From the NCBI GenBank assembly GCA_937967425.1, contig CALBST010000181.1, forward strand, positions 1 to 23,292: a stretch of 23,292 nt of DNA, read 5' to 3'. The stretch comes from an uncultured Caulobacteraceae bacterium. Its GTDB lineage: Bacteria; Pseudomonadota; Alphaproteobacteria; Caulobacterales; TH1-2. The stretch's first letter is position 1; each line of letters begins with the position of its first letter. The position numbers and the translations under genes are program-made. The notes beneath the pieces were generated by a model, which saw only the letters and a program-made list of their open reading frames with translations, did not search any database and had not been told where the DNA came from. Below are positions 6,768 through 21,477 of the stretch, piece after piece.

Positions 6768-8939
6768 ATGAATCGGGTCATTTATTCAGGCGTTGCCGCC
6801 CTGTTGGCGAGCGCGAGCGTCGCCTACGCCCAACAGGCGCCAGCTTCGCCGCCGGCCCCGCCTGCCGCCGCTGCTGACCAAGCCGAGGAAGAGGAAGACC
6901 TTGGCGACGACATCATCGTCGTGGCCGAGCCGGGCGACCGGGTCCGCATCGATCGCCGCACCTATGCGCTCCGCGACGACGCGACGGCGCAAAGCACCAA
7001 CATGTATGATGTGCTCGGCCGCATTCCCTCGGTCAGCGTCGCGCCATCGGGCGCGGTGACGCTGCTGGGCGCCGATAACGTCACTATCCAGATCAACGGC
7101 CAGCCGGTGCCCGGCACGAACCTCGAGCAGGTGTTACGCGGGATAACCGGCGCCGAGGTCGAGCGCATCGAAGTCATCACCAACCCGTCGGCGCAATATT
7201 CGGCTGCAGCGTCCGGCGGGATTATCAATATCATCACGCGCCAGCGCCTCACCGGCGGGTTCAACGGCTCGATTCAAGCCGGCGTCGATACATTGAACAG
7301 CGCAAACGGCGGCGTGTCCGCCACCTGGTCGCGCGGGCCCTGGTCCCTGAGCGGCGGCGCCGGCTTCTGGACCGGCGAACAGACGCAAGATTTTCAACGC
7401 GAGCGTGAGATCTTCGGTTCAGGCGACACGACGCAGGAAGACGGCGATCAGCAAGTCGAGTTCGGCGGCCGCTATCTAAGCAGGCTGACACTCGGCTACC
7501 GCCCGAACGAGCGCCGCCGCCTCAGCCTCGCCTTCGACAACGTGCGCGGCGGCAATGACATTCTGCGCGAAACGGAGACAGCCCTGAACGGCGCGCCCTT
7601 CTCTTCGCAAGCGATCCTGAACGAAGTCGAATTCCGCAACGATCAACTCACCTTCGATTTCCAGCAAGACGGCACGCGCCCACGCGAACAATTGCGCTTC
7701 AACACCATGGTTCAGGAGCACGGCGTCGATTTCGATCAGACGTTCTCGTTCACGCCCGTCATCGGTGTCGCGAGCGAAGTGCTCGCCAGCAATTCCGCTG
7801 ATCAGACCAACACCAATACGCGCCTCGAATACGATCGCCCCTTCGGCGAAGATCGCTTTCTCAGCATGGGCCTCGCGTTTGACACCTCCGACCAAGACAT
7901 CGAAAACCGGCGCGAAACGCTGTCCGGCCCCGCAGTTCCGCCGGATTTCACAACTTTGCTCGAAGGCCGCCAGCAGACGCTCGCCGCTTACGGCACGTTC
8001 CAGTTCGAGACCGGCGATTGGACGTGGCAACCCGGTCTGCGTGCTGAGAGCTATCGCCGCGAAGTCGTCTCCGGCGGACTGGAGACAGACGACGTCGACA
8101 CCCGATACTTCCCGAGCATCCATATCCGGCGCGGGCTCGGCAACAACATCAATGTCGATCTGAGCTACACCAGCCGCATTCAGCGCCCAGGTTTCCAGCA
8201 GTTGGATCCGAATCTTCGCTTCATCGACACCGACCGCGCCATCGGCGGCAATCCATTGCTGGAGCCGTCCCTTACCGATGCGTACGAGGCCAATTTCACC
8301 TACCAGAATGCTGGCAAGAGCTTCAGCCTCACCTTCTACAACCGCATCAGCGACGACATCTTCTCACCATTCACGGAAGTGACGCCCGACGGCGTGATCC
8401 TGACGACGACCGTCAACGCCGGCACAAGCGAGCAACGCGGGGTGCAAGCCATCCTCCGCGCGCCGATCAACGAGAACTGGCGCTATTCCGCCAACATCAA
8501 CCTGATGGAGCGGGAGTTCGACGCGCTGAGCGGCGGCGTCACCACGCGTCGCAGCGAGTTCGAATATGACGGCTCCGCCTCGCTCGATTATCGCGATGTC
8601 GATCAAAACGCGATCGGCGCCGATCAGCTGCAGTTCGAACTACGCTTCCAAGGTCCGCGCCACACGCTGCAAAGCGATCTGGATGAGTTCGTCACGGCCA
8701 ACTTCACTTGGCGGCGAAAACTCACGGATCGCCTCTACGCCAACCTGATGGCGCAAGACATCTTCAGCTCGCAGAACAACGTCTCCGAGATCACGACCGA
8801 CGACTATTTCGAACGCACCGAGTTCGCGAGCCCCGGCGCGCGCGTACGGTTCGGGCTGACCTACCAATTCGGCTCAGGCCCGCAGCGGCCGCCGCAGGAC
8901 CAGCAACAGCCCGGCGGACCCCCAGTACCCCAGTTCTGA
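6768..8939 (+). CDS. TonB-dependent outer-membrane receptor
   Basis: The 723-residue protein begins with a signal peptide (cleavage after ASVAYA, near residue 21) and a Pro/Ala-rich linker, followed by a TonB-box-like DDIIVVAE (residues 47-54). The plug domain runs to about residue 160 and contains NMYDVLGRIPSVSV, VTIQINGQPVPG, VERIEVITNPSAQYSAAASGGIINIITR. The rest is a beta barrel rich in alternating aromatic strands, with the RPGFQQLDPN and GNPLLEPSLTDAYEANFTY segments typical of the 'outer membrane beta-barrel family' receptors. It should take up a bulky substrate across the outer membrane using TonB-ExbBD energy; the substrate is unknown. Unusually, the C-terminus after the last strand has a Pro/Gln-rich tail ending in Phe. 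No transport partner gene adjoins it. SD-like CGGGAGC precedes the ATG. Confidence 0.9.
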   Translation: MNRVIYSGVAALLASASVAYAQQAPASPPAPPAAAADQAEEEEDLGDDIIVVAEPGDRVRIDRRTYALRDDATAQSTNMYDVLGRIPSVSVAPSGAVTLLGADNVTIQINGQPVPGTNLEQVLRGITGAEVERIEVITNPSAQYSAAASGGIINIITRQRLTGGFNGSIQAGVDTLNSANGGVSATWSRGPWSLSGGAGFWTGEQTQDFQREREIFGSGDTTQEDGDQQVEFGGRYLSRLTLGYRPNERRRLSLAFDNVRGGNDILRETETALNGAPFSSQAILNEVEFRNDQLTFDFQQDGTRPREQLRFNTMVQEHGVDFDQTFSFTPVIGVASEVLASNSADQTNTNTRLEYDRPFGEDRFLSMGLAFDTSDQDIENRRETLSGPAVPPDFTTLLEGRQQTLAAYGTFQFETGDWTWQPGLRAESYRREVVSGGLETDDVDTRYFPSIHIRRGLGNNINVDLSYTSRIQRPGFQQLDPNLRFIDTDRAIGGNPLLEPSLTDAYEANFTYQNAGKSFSLTFYNRISDDIFSPFTEVTPDGVILTTTVNAGTSEQRGVQAILRAPINENWRYSANINLMEREFDALSGGVTTRRSEFEYDGSASLDYRDVDQNAIGADQLQFELRFQGPRHTLQSDLDEFVTANFTWRRKLTDRLYANLMAQDIFSSQNNVSEITTDDYFERTEFASPGARVRFGLTYQFGSGPQRPPQDQQQPGGPPVPQF

Positions 8940-8950
8940 GCCACAAATTG

Positions 8951-8980
8951 AAGCGGCCCGGGATCGCTCCCGGGCCGCTT
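8951..8980. terminator. Bidirectional intrinsic terminator between receptor gene and rpoC
   Basis: A perfect 13-bp stem (8951-8963 with 8968-8980, arm AAGCGGCCCGGGA) closes on a TCGC loop. On the plus strand it is followed by GTTTAT; on the minus strand by CAATTTGTGG. The T-tracts are short, but the stem is very strong and sits between two convergent stop codons (8939 and 9007), so it probably serves both. Confidence 0.85.
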
Positions 8981-9006
8981 GTTTATGGACGTTTCTTCCC
9001 TGAGTC

Positions 9007-13179
<4,173 letters not shown>

Positions 13180-13242
13180 TCTCTCTTACCTTCCTCGCCC
13201 CGGTGTGCGGCCGGGACTAACGGTGGCATTTTCAATCTCGCG

Positions 13243-13270
13243 CCCGCGCGCCGCCTGGGCAGCGCGCGGG
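13243..13270 (-). promoter_or_regulatory. GC hairpin in the rpoB-rpoC intercistronic spacer
   Basis: CCCGCGCGC (13243-13251) and GCGCGCGGG (13262-13270) pair perfectly around 10 bases. In the mRNA it lies 10 bases past the rpoB stop. It is not followed by a U-run (the next bases on the minus strand are GAGATTGAAAA), so it is more likely an RNA stability or processing element than a terminator. Confidence 0.45.
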
Positions 13271-13280
13271 ATAGTCCTGT

Positions 13281-17372
<4,092 letters not shown>

Positions 17373-17553
17373 CTGTTCTTCCCAATGCGCGCTGCGCTTT
17401 CCTGCGGACCCCGGCCACTAGGCCCGCCAAGCGCGGCGCATGAGCCGCCTCTTCCGCCCTGGCTCCGCGCCCGAGAGCGCGAACCCGACCCTTTGTTCAG
17501 AACATCCCGGGCGGGGGACATTCCGGCGCATCTCCAAGTTGAGACGCGCAAAA
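17373..17553 (-). other. rplL-rpoB spacer downstream of the attenuator
   Basis: These 181 bases form the rest of the rpoB leader. They are GC-rich, with several short inverted repeats, and hold the rpoB Shine-Dalgarno GGGAAG at the 5' side of the gene. I see no reading frame with coding character on either strand and no convincing -35/-10 pair, although a secondary rpoB promoter cannot be excluded. Confidence 0.5.
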
Positions 17554-17590
17554 GACGGAAGCGGAGGCCGTTTGGGCCCCTGCTTCCGTC
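17554..17590 (-). terminator. Intrinsic terminator/attenuator between rplL and rpoB
   Basis: On the minus strand GACGGAAGC (from 17590) pairs with GCTTCCGTC (ending 17554), and the inner part continues as GGGGCC with GGCCTC (one G-T wobble) after a single A/C mismatch, closing on CAAAC. This roughly 15-bp stem is followed directly by TTTTGCG. It begins 13 bases past the rplL stop. In E. coli an attenuator at the same place sets the ratio of ribosomal protein to polymerase expression; a similar partial read-through role is inferred here. Confidence 0.85.
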
Positions 17591-17603
17591 CAATGTTTGC
17601 GAG

Positions 17604-17984
17604 TTACTTCAGATCGACCTTCGCACCGGCCTTTTCAAGTTGGGCCTTGAACTTTTCGGCATCCGCCTTGTTCACGCCTTCCTTCACCGGCTTCGGCGCG
17701 CCTTCAACGAGGTCCTTGGCTTCCTTCAGGCCGAGACCCGTGATCGCGCGGACTTCCTTGATGACTTCGATCTTCTTGTCGCCAGCGCTGGTGAGTTGGA
17801 CCGTGAACTCGGTCTTCTCTTCAGCCGGCGCACCGCCCGCAGCAGCGCCGCCACCAACAGCAGCAACGGCGACCGGCGCAGCGGCCGAAACGCCCCACTT
17901 TTCTTCCAGCATCTTCGAGAGCTCAGCAGCTTCGAGGACGGTCAGCGCCGAAAGGTCTTCGACGATCTTTTCGAGGTTTGCCAT
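17604..17984 (-). CDS. rplL: 50S ribosomal protein L7/L12
   Basis: The 126-residue protein has the normal L7/L12 layout: an N-terminal dimerisation domain ([30 protein letters not shown]), an Ala/Gly-rich hinge ([20 protein letters not shown]), and the C-terminal factor-binding domain with [49 protein letters not shown]. It forms the flexible ribosomal stalk with L10. AGGAA lies about eight bases before the ATG. It follows rplJ by 54 bp and is separated from rpoB by a terminator-like hairpin. Confidence 0.98.
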   Translation of the reverse strand: MANLEKIVEDLSALTVLEAAELSKMLEEKWGVSAAAPVAVAAVGGGAAAGGAPAEEKTEFTVQLTSAGDKKIEVIKEVRAITGLGLKEAKDLVEGAPKPVKEGVNKADAEKFKAQLEKAGAKVDLK

Positions 17985-18038
17985 GATACTTGTTCCTGAC
18001 GTTTATCTTGGATTTTCAATGCAATGCGGAAATGACGG

Positions 18039-18554
18039 TTAGGCGGCGTCCTTGGTCGCGTAAGCGTTGAGAACACGGGCCAGCTGACCACCCGGCGCAG
18101 CCAGCACGCCGGCGATCTTGGTCGCGGGCGCCTGCACCAGGCCGATAATCTTGCCGCGCAGCTCGTCGAGCGAAGGCATCGTGGCGAGCGCCGCGATCCC
18201 ATCCTTATCGAGCAGCTGATCGCCGAACAGGCCGCCGAGAATGGCGAACTGTTCCTTCTCCTTGGCGTACGCGACAGCGACCTTGGCGGCCGAGATCGGG
18301 TCAGCGGAATAGGCGATGGCCGTTGGGCCCTTGAACAGGTCAGCGGCGGACGACTTAGGCGTACCGTCGATGGCCAGCTTCACGAGCCGGTTCTTCACGA
18401 CTTTGAGCGCGGCGCCTTCGGTGCGAAGGCGATTACGCAGCACCGTCAAATCCGCAACGGTAAGACCAGAATAGTGGCCGACGACCACCACACCGGCGCC
18501 GGCAAAAACGCCTTTCAGCGATTCCACCGTTTCGGCTTTCTGAGCACGATCCAT
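18039..18554 (-). CDS. rplJ: 50S ribosomal protein L10
   Basis: The 171-residue protein matches L10: an N-terminal MDRAQKAETVESLKGVF, VVVGHYSGLTVADLTVLRNRLR, LKVVKNRLVKLAI, the FKGPTAIAYS segment, and a C-terminal helical region (LNAYATKDAA) that anchors L7/L12 dimers. L10 with L7/L12 usually represses its own mRNA by binding the leader. GGGAGGGGAGA is the Shine-Dalgarno, and part of it lies in a predicted hairpin. It is the first gene of the operon in this window; rplA and rplK are not upstream. Confidence 0.98.
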   Translation of the reverse strand: MDRAQKAETVESLKGVFAGAGVVVVGHYSGLTVADLTVLRNRLRTEGAALKVVKNRLVKLAIDGTPKSSAADLFKGPTAIAYSADPISAAKVAVAYAKEKEQFAILGGLFGDQLLDKDGIAALATMPSLDELRGKIIGLVQAPATKIAGVLAAPGGQLARVLNAYATKDAA

Positions 18555-18567
18555 TGCGGTCTCCCCT

Positions 18568-18589
18568 CCCGGCCGCGAATACGGCCGGG
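18568..18589 (-). promoter_or_regulatory. Hairpin overlapping the rplJ Shine-Dalgarno
   Basis: CCCGGCCG (18568-18575) and CGGCCGGG (18582-18589) form a perfect 8-bp stem with a 6-base loop. On the mRNA its 3' arm includes the first GGG of the rplJ Shine-Dalgarno (GGGAGGGGAGA, about 18560-18570). Folding would partly hide the ribosome site, which fits translational control of the L10 operon. Confidence 0.5.
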
Positions 18590-18602
18590 CCTTGCTAAAG
18601 GA

Positions 18603-18624
18603 CCGGGTTCACGCGTGAACCCGG
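18603..18624. repeat. 22-bp perfect palindrome in the rplJ leader
   Basis: CCGGGTTCACG (18603-18613) is followed directly by its exact reverse complement CGTGAACCCGG (18614-18624). In RNA it would form a 9-bp stem with a CGCG loop, next to a second stem (18628-18634 with 18646-18652). It may act as an RNA hairpin in the leader or as a dyad DNA site; the sequence does not decide. Confidence 0.6.
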
Positions 18625-18779
18625 AGGCAGCGCCCGGCCAATCCAGGCGCTGTCGTAAGCGCACGCGGATCAGCCGGCCGATGGTTAAAACCCCCGAGCG
18701 GCGCGCGATCCGCGCGCAGCCTGTCCCAGGAGCCGGCCTGCGGGAGACGGCTTGACAGCCACCCCCGAAAAACGTCAGC

Positions 18780-18912
18780 TTCTGTCTATTGCTGGCTCGA
18801 GAAAGCGTGAGCTTTCAACGATTTAAGCCACACACAAAGAGCCCTCTCGGGCTTACCATGTGTCTGGCGCCTGCAGTCTCGGACAGGATCGGCGAGGGGT
18901 TAACCCCGCCGG
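18780..18912 (-). ncRNA. Candidate L10 (rplJ) leader RNA
   Basis: On the minus strand, bases 18887-18867 read CCTGTCCGAGACTGCAGG plus CGC, resembling the CUGUCCGUAGACAGCAGGUGC-type kink-turn region of known L10 leaders as I recall it. It is followed by a nested hairpin: an outer stem 18859-18867 with 18828-18836 (one mismatch) and an inner stem AGCCC-GAGA-GGGCT (18853-18840), with CTTT after it. Next comes GCTTAAATCG, similar to the family's downstream strand, and another perfect hairpin (18801-18806 with 18811-18816). In the family, free L10 with L7/L12 binds this RNA and lowers expression of the operon. Recognition is by motif memory, not by covariance search. Confidence 0.6.
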
Positions 18913-18919
18913 ATCGGGG

Positions 18920-18948
18920 CATATGCACGCTTTATTGCAGCGCCGCAA
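18920..18948 (-). promoter_or_regulatory. Possible rplJ operon promoter
   Basis: On the minus strand TTGCGG (18948-18943) and CATATG (18925-18920) are 17 bases apart. Transcription would begin near 18912 and give a leader of about 360 nt that contains the L10-like motif. The boxes match consensus only moderately. Confidence 0.35.
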
Positions 18949-19103
18949 GAGGCGCAGGCACGCTTTCCTGCTTTTGGCAAGAGGGTAGCTGCTCCCGTGG
19001 TCCAAGGAACACGGCGCGCCGATCTCCACAGCGCCGCCATTCACGCCCCTGGCCTTTCCAAGCAATTGCGCTAGCGATCTGATCCTCATTGAGGAGAATC
19101 CCG

Positions 19104-19367
19104 ATGCGCTTACTCGCCTGCTTAGCCGCGGCTTTGACTTTGGCGATTGCACCGATCGCCGCCGCCCAGCAGCGCGGCGCCATGATGATCGAAGAACTCC
19201 CAGCCCAGCGCGATGGCGTGCGCATGGTGATGATCCGTTTCCCGACGCCGGTCCTTGGCAACGACGCCGATCAGATCTGCCACTCCCTCAACTATGCCGG
19301 CGGCGCGAAGTTTTCCGACGAGCCCTATAACGGCATCAGCTGGGTGATCTGCGCCACGCGGGCCTGA
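19104..19367 (+). CDS. Small secreted protein of unknown function
   Basis: I do not recognise this 87-residue protein. It has a clear signal peptide (MRLLACLAAALTLAIAPIAAA, cleavage near residue 21 before QQ), leaving about 66 periplasmic or secreted residues with two cysteines (C59 and C83) that could form a disulfide. The mature part contains MMIEELPAQRDGVRMVMIRFPTPVLGND. The frame is open back to a TTG at 19089, but GAGGAGA sits about five bases before the ATG at 19104, so I use that start. It is divergent from rplJ across 549 bp, and its stop lies 3 bp from the convergent PadR gene. Confidence 0.75.
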   Translation: MRLLACLAAALTLAIAPIAAAQQRGAMMIEELPAQRDGVRMVMIRFPTPVLGNDADQICHSLNYAGGAKFSDEPYNGISWVICATRA

Positions 19368-19370
19368 TTT

Positions 19371-19862
19371 CTACGCCTCCTCCGACACGCCATCCGCCCA
19401 AGCCGCCATCGCGCGATAAAAGTGCAGCGCCATCCGGCGCGCGTCGCGACGCGGATCTGGGCCGGTTCGCTCGGCTTCGATGCGTTCAAGATGCGCGACC
19501 TGCGCCTTGAAGAATACAGCGTCGTCGGCGGCGCGCTGGCGGCGCAACTCGGAATCGCCATCTCCGAGAAACACCGCCTTCAGCATAGGCTCATAGCGCA
19601 GCGTGTAGTCGCTCGGTTCGCGCAGCCACGCGATAAGCTGCTCGCGGCCCGCCTCGGTGATCGCATAGGTCCGCGCGCCGCGCGCCCCGACGGCGGTCTG
19701 CTCGATCAACCCCTCCTCGGCCAGTTGGCGCAGCACCCGGTACACCTCGTTCTGCGGCGCCGGCCAAAGCACCGAGCGGGCGACATCGAAATCCTTGAGC
19801 AGATCGAAGCCGGTCTTTGGGCTCTCCGCCACGAGGCCCAAAATTGCGTTGCGCAAAGTCAC
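19371..19862 (-). CDS. PadR-family transcriptional regulator
   Basis: The 163-residue protein has a PadR winged-helix N-terminus: TLRNAILGLVAESPKTGFDLLKDFD (residues 2-26), then WPAPQNEVYRVLRQLAEEGLIEQ recognition-helix region and the wing GARGARTYAITEAGREQLIAWL. The C-terminal half is the helical dimerisation domain (VFFKAQVAHLERIEAERTG). I choose the GTG at 19862 because it places the start right before TLRNAILGL, as in the family, and GGAG lies eight bases upstream; a TTG at 19907 would add a stretch unlike PadR. It is divergent from the protease-like gene with only 60 bp between starts, so it probably controls that gene and itself. Effector unknown. Confidence 0.85.
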   Translation of the reverse strand: MTLRNAILGLVAESPKTGFDLLKDFDVARSVLWPAPQNEVYRVLRQLAEEGLIEQTAVGARGARTYAITEAGREQLIAWLREPSDYTLRYEPMLKAVFLGDGDSELRRQRAADDAVFFKAQVAHLERIEAERTGPDPRRDARRMALHFYRAMAAWADGVSEEA

Positions 19863-19864
19863 GC

Positions 19865-19893
19865 TTGTGCTCCATATTGATATTCGATATATA
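19865..19893 (+). promoter_or_regulatory. Promoter of the protease-like gene, overlapping the PadR control region
   Basis: TTGTGC (19865-19870), a 17-base spacer and TATATA (19888-19893) make a good promoter with a start near 19900. The spacer and -10 form an AT-rich patch (CATATTGATATTCGATATAT) with ATAT half-sites around TCG, a plausible site for the divergently encoded PadR protein. A minus-strand promoter for padR must lie in the same 60 bp. Confidence 0.5.
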
Positions 19894-19922
19894 CCACCAG
19901 TGACCAATCACAGGTGAGTATC

Positions 19923-21170
19923 ATGAATCGATCGCTTCTGGCCATCGCCGCCTCTATTGCCCTGATTTCCTCGGGCGCCGCCTTCGCCCAAACCGCCGAT
20001 CTCTCGGCCGCCATCGAAGCCCGCGACACCAGCGCCCTCGCCGGCCTCGGCGAGGGCCGTAGCCGCGAGGCCGCCTTGGCGCGCGGCGTGCTTGCCGCGC
20101 TCCATCGCCAGGATGAGGAGGCCATCCGGAACCTGCGCACCGCCGCCCGTTCGCGCGCGCTAAGCGGCGAGCTCCGCGCTTCCGCCTGGCAGACGCTCTC
20201 CGGCGTCTATCTGCGCCAAAGCCGGTTCGCGGAGGCCGCCGAAGCGATGTCCGCGGCGGCGGCCTTCGGCATTGAGCAAGACGCGACGACCACCGCCGCC
20301 AACACCCAGGCCCGCATTTTCGCGGAAGCACTGGCCGAGGCGCCGCGCATGCGTTCGACAGTCGCCGCAAGCGGCGAAACCGCAATCACGCGCGATCTCG
20401 CTCAACTCGCCCGCGCCGACACTACCATCAATGGCGTCACGCTCGATGCCGTGCTCGACACCGGCGCCAGCTATTCCACCATCGCACAATCGGTAGCGGA
20501 ACGCTTGGGTCTGCGATTCCTCGATGCGCACGTCACCGTCGGCAGCGCCACCGGCGACGCGGACGCGCGCCTAGCCATCGCCGAGACACTGACGCTCGCG
20601 GGCGGCGTTTTTCACGACGTCCTCTTCATCGTCTTGCCCGACCAAGCGCTGACCTTTGGCGGCGGCGCCTACAAGATCGAGGCGATCGTCGGCTTCCCGG
20701 TGCTGGTGGAATTCGGCCGGCTCGAGTTCGCGATCAACGATGGAGCCGAACATCTGCACCATCGCCGTTCGTCACGCAGTGGCGAGTCCAACATGATCCT
20801 CGACGGCTTGCAGCCAATAGCCGAGATCGAGGTCCCCGCCGCCAATGCCACGCTCGTGATGATCATCGACACCGGCGCCCGCCGGACCGGCTTCAGCATG
20901 CGCGCCGCGCGTGACTTCCCCGCACTCGTTCAGGGCGCGGAGACGCGCTCGACCACATTGGGCGGCGCAGGCGGCGAGATCACGCACGATAACGCGCTCG
21001 CCATCGCATCCATCGACGTCAACGCCGGCGGACGCACTGTGACGCTGCAAGACGTGCGCGTGACCGAGAACGACCGCAACCAGCACGGCCTCATCGGCCA
21101 GGACTTGCTGCGCTCCGGCCGCGGCTATGTGCTCGATTTCGACGCGATGCGGTTTGAACTGCTCGGCTGA
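19923..21170 (+). CDS. Periplasmic retropepsin-like aspartic protease with two DTGA motifs
   Basis: The 415-residue protein has a signal peptide (cleavage near SSGAAFAQ, residue 23), then a helical, TPR-like region of about 110 residues (ALHRQDEEAIRNLRTAARSRALSGELRASAWQTLSGVYLRQSRFAEAAEAM). Two aspartic-protease-like halves follow: the first with VLDTGASYSTI (D179), the second with MIIDTGARRTGFS (D316). Each half also has a hydrophobic-Gly segment (YKIEAIVGFPVLVEF and HGLIGQDLLRSG) like the retropepsin second motif. Retroviral-type enzymes dimerise one DTG each; here both halves lie in one chain, which would make a pepsin-like bilobal enzyme. Substrate unknown. AGGTGAG precedes the ATG; a GTG at 19914 is a less likely start. 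It ends 2 bp from the convergent regulator gene. Confidence 0.8.
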   Translation: MNRSLLAIAASIALISSGAAFAQTADLSAAIEARDTSALAGLGEGRSREAALARGVLAALHRQDEEAIRNLRTAARSRALSGELRASAWQTLSGVYLRQSRFAEAAEAMSAAAAFGIEQDATTTAANTQARIFAEALAEAPRMRSTVAASGETAITRDLAQLARADTTINGVTLDAVLDTGASYSTIAQSVAERLGLRFLDAHVTVGSATGDADARLAIAETLTLAGGVFHDVLFIVLPDQALTFGGGAYKIEAIVGFPVLVEFGRLEFAINDGAEHLHHRRSSRSGESNMILDGLQPIAEIEVPAANATLVMIIDTGARRTGFSMRAARDFPALVQGAETRSTTLGGAGGEITHDNALAIASIDVNAGGRTVTLQDVRVTENDRNQHGLIGQDLLRSGRGYVLDFDAMRFELLG

Positions 21171-21172
21171 TG

Positions 21173-21472
21173 CTAACCGCCGCCTACCAACTTGCCGATG
21201 GCTTCGAGGTAGGCGGCGAACGCGCTGCGGCCGCCATCCGTCAGGCGCACGCGCGTCAGCGGCTTGCGGTCGATGAAGCTCTTGTCGATCGAGACATAGC
21301 CCGCCTCCTCCAGCTTGCGCAGGTGCACGGAAAGATTGCCCTGCGTGACATCGAGCAGGTTCTTCAGCTCGGTGAAGTCCGCGACCTCGACCTCAGCCAG
21401 ATACGCCATCACGCCGAGGCGCACGCGCCCGTGGATGACGTCGTCCAGCTTGCCGATGTCGAACGAAGCCAC
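21173..21472 (-). CDS. Small winged-helix DNA-binding regulator
   Basis: The 99-residue protein is a single winged-helix domain of the ArsR/MarR-like 'HTH_34' type: LDDVIHGRVRLGVMAYLAEVEVADFTELKNLLDVTQGNLSVHLRKLEEAGYVSIDKSFIDRKPLTRVRLTDGGRSAFAAYL. TQGNLSVHLRKLEEAGYV is the recognition helix and turn. The reading frame is open far upstream, but that part reads as a shadow of the membrane-protein gene. I use the GTG at 21472, five bases after that gene's stop, as it starts just before the domain. It has no visible ligand-binding part. Being last in an operon with a membrane protein suggests it senses or controls that pair. Confidence 0.85.
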   Translation of the reverse strand: MASFDIGKLDDVIHGRVRLGVMAYLAEVEVADFTELKNLLDVTQGNLSVHLRKLEEAGYVSIDKSFIDRKPLTRVRLTDGGRSAFAAYLEAIGKLVGGG

Positions 21473-21477
21473 GGCTC

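Larger units (their letters stand above)
18555..19103. other. 549-bp intergenic region between rplJ and the small secreted-protein gene
   Basis: No reading frame here has coding character. The rplJ-proximal two thirds form a highly structured leader: besides the elements listed separately there is a 7-bp stem at 18701-18707 with 18711-18717, and a 12-bp GGGGTTAACCCC palindrome at 18896-18907. The far end (about 18950-19103) holds the upstream region of the plus-strand gene at 19104; I see no clear promoter boxes for it. No tRNA is found. Confidence 0.6.

Noticed and set aside
18840..18853. Intrinsic terminator for a gene upstream of rplJ
   Set aside because: The AGCCC-GAGA-GGGCT stem is only 5 bp, the tail is CTTTGTGTG, and no upstream minus-strand gene exists. 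It fits better as part of the larger leader hairpin, though premature termination within the leader is not excluded.
18850..19152. A minus-strand gene or tRNA upstream of rplJ
   Set aside because: The open frame there has no family features or ribosome site, and I found no tRNA cloverleaf or TTCGA T-loop in the stretch.
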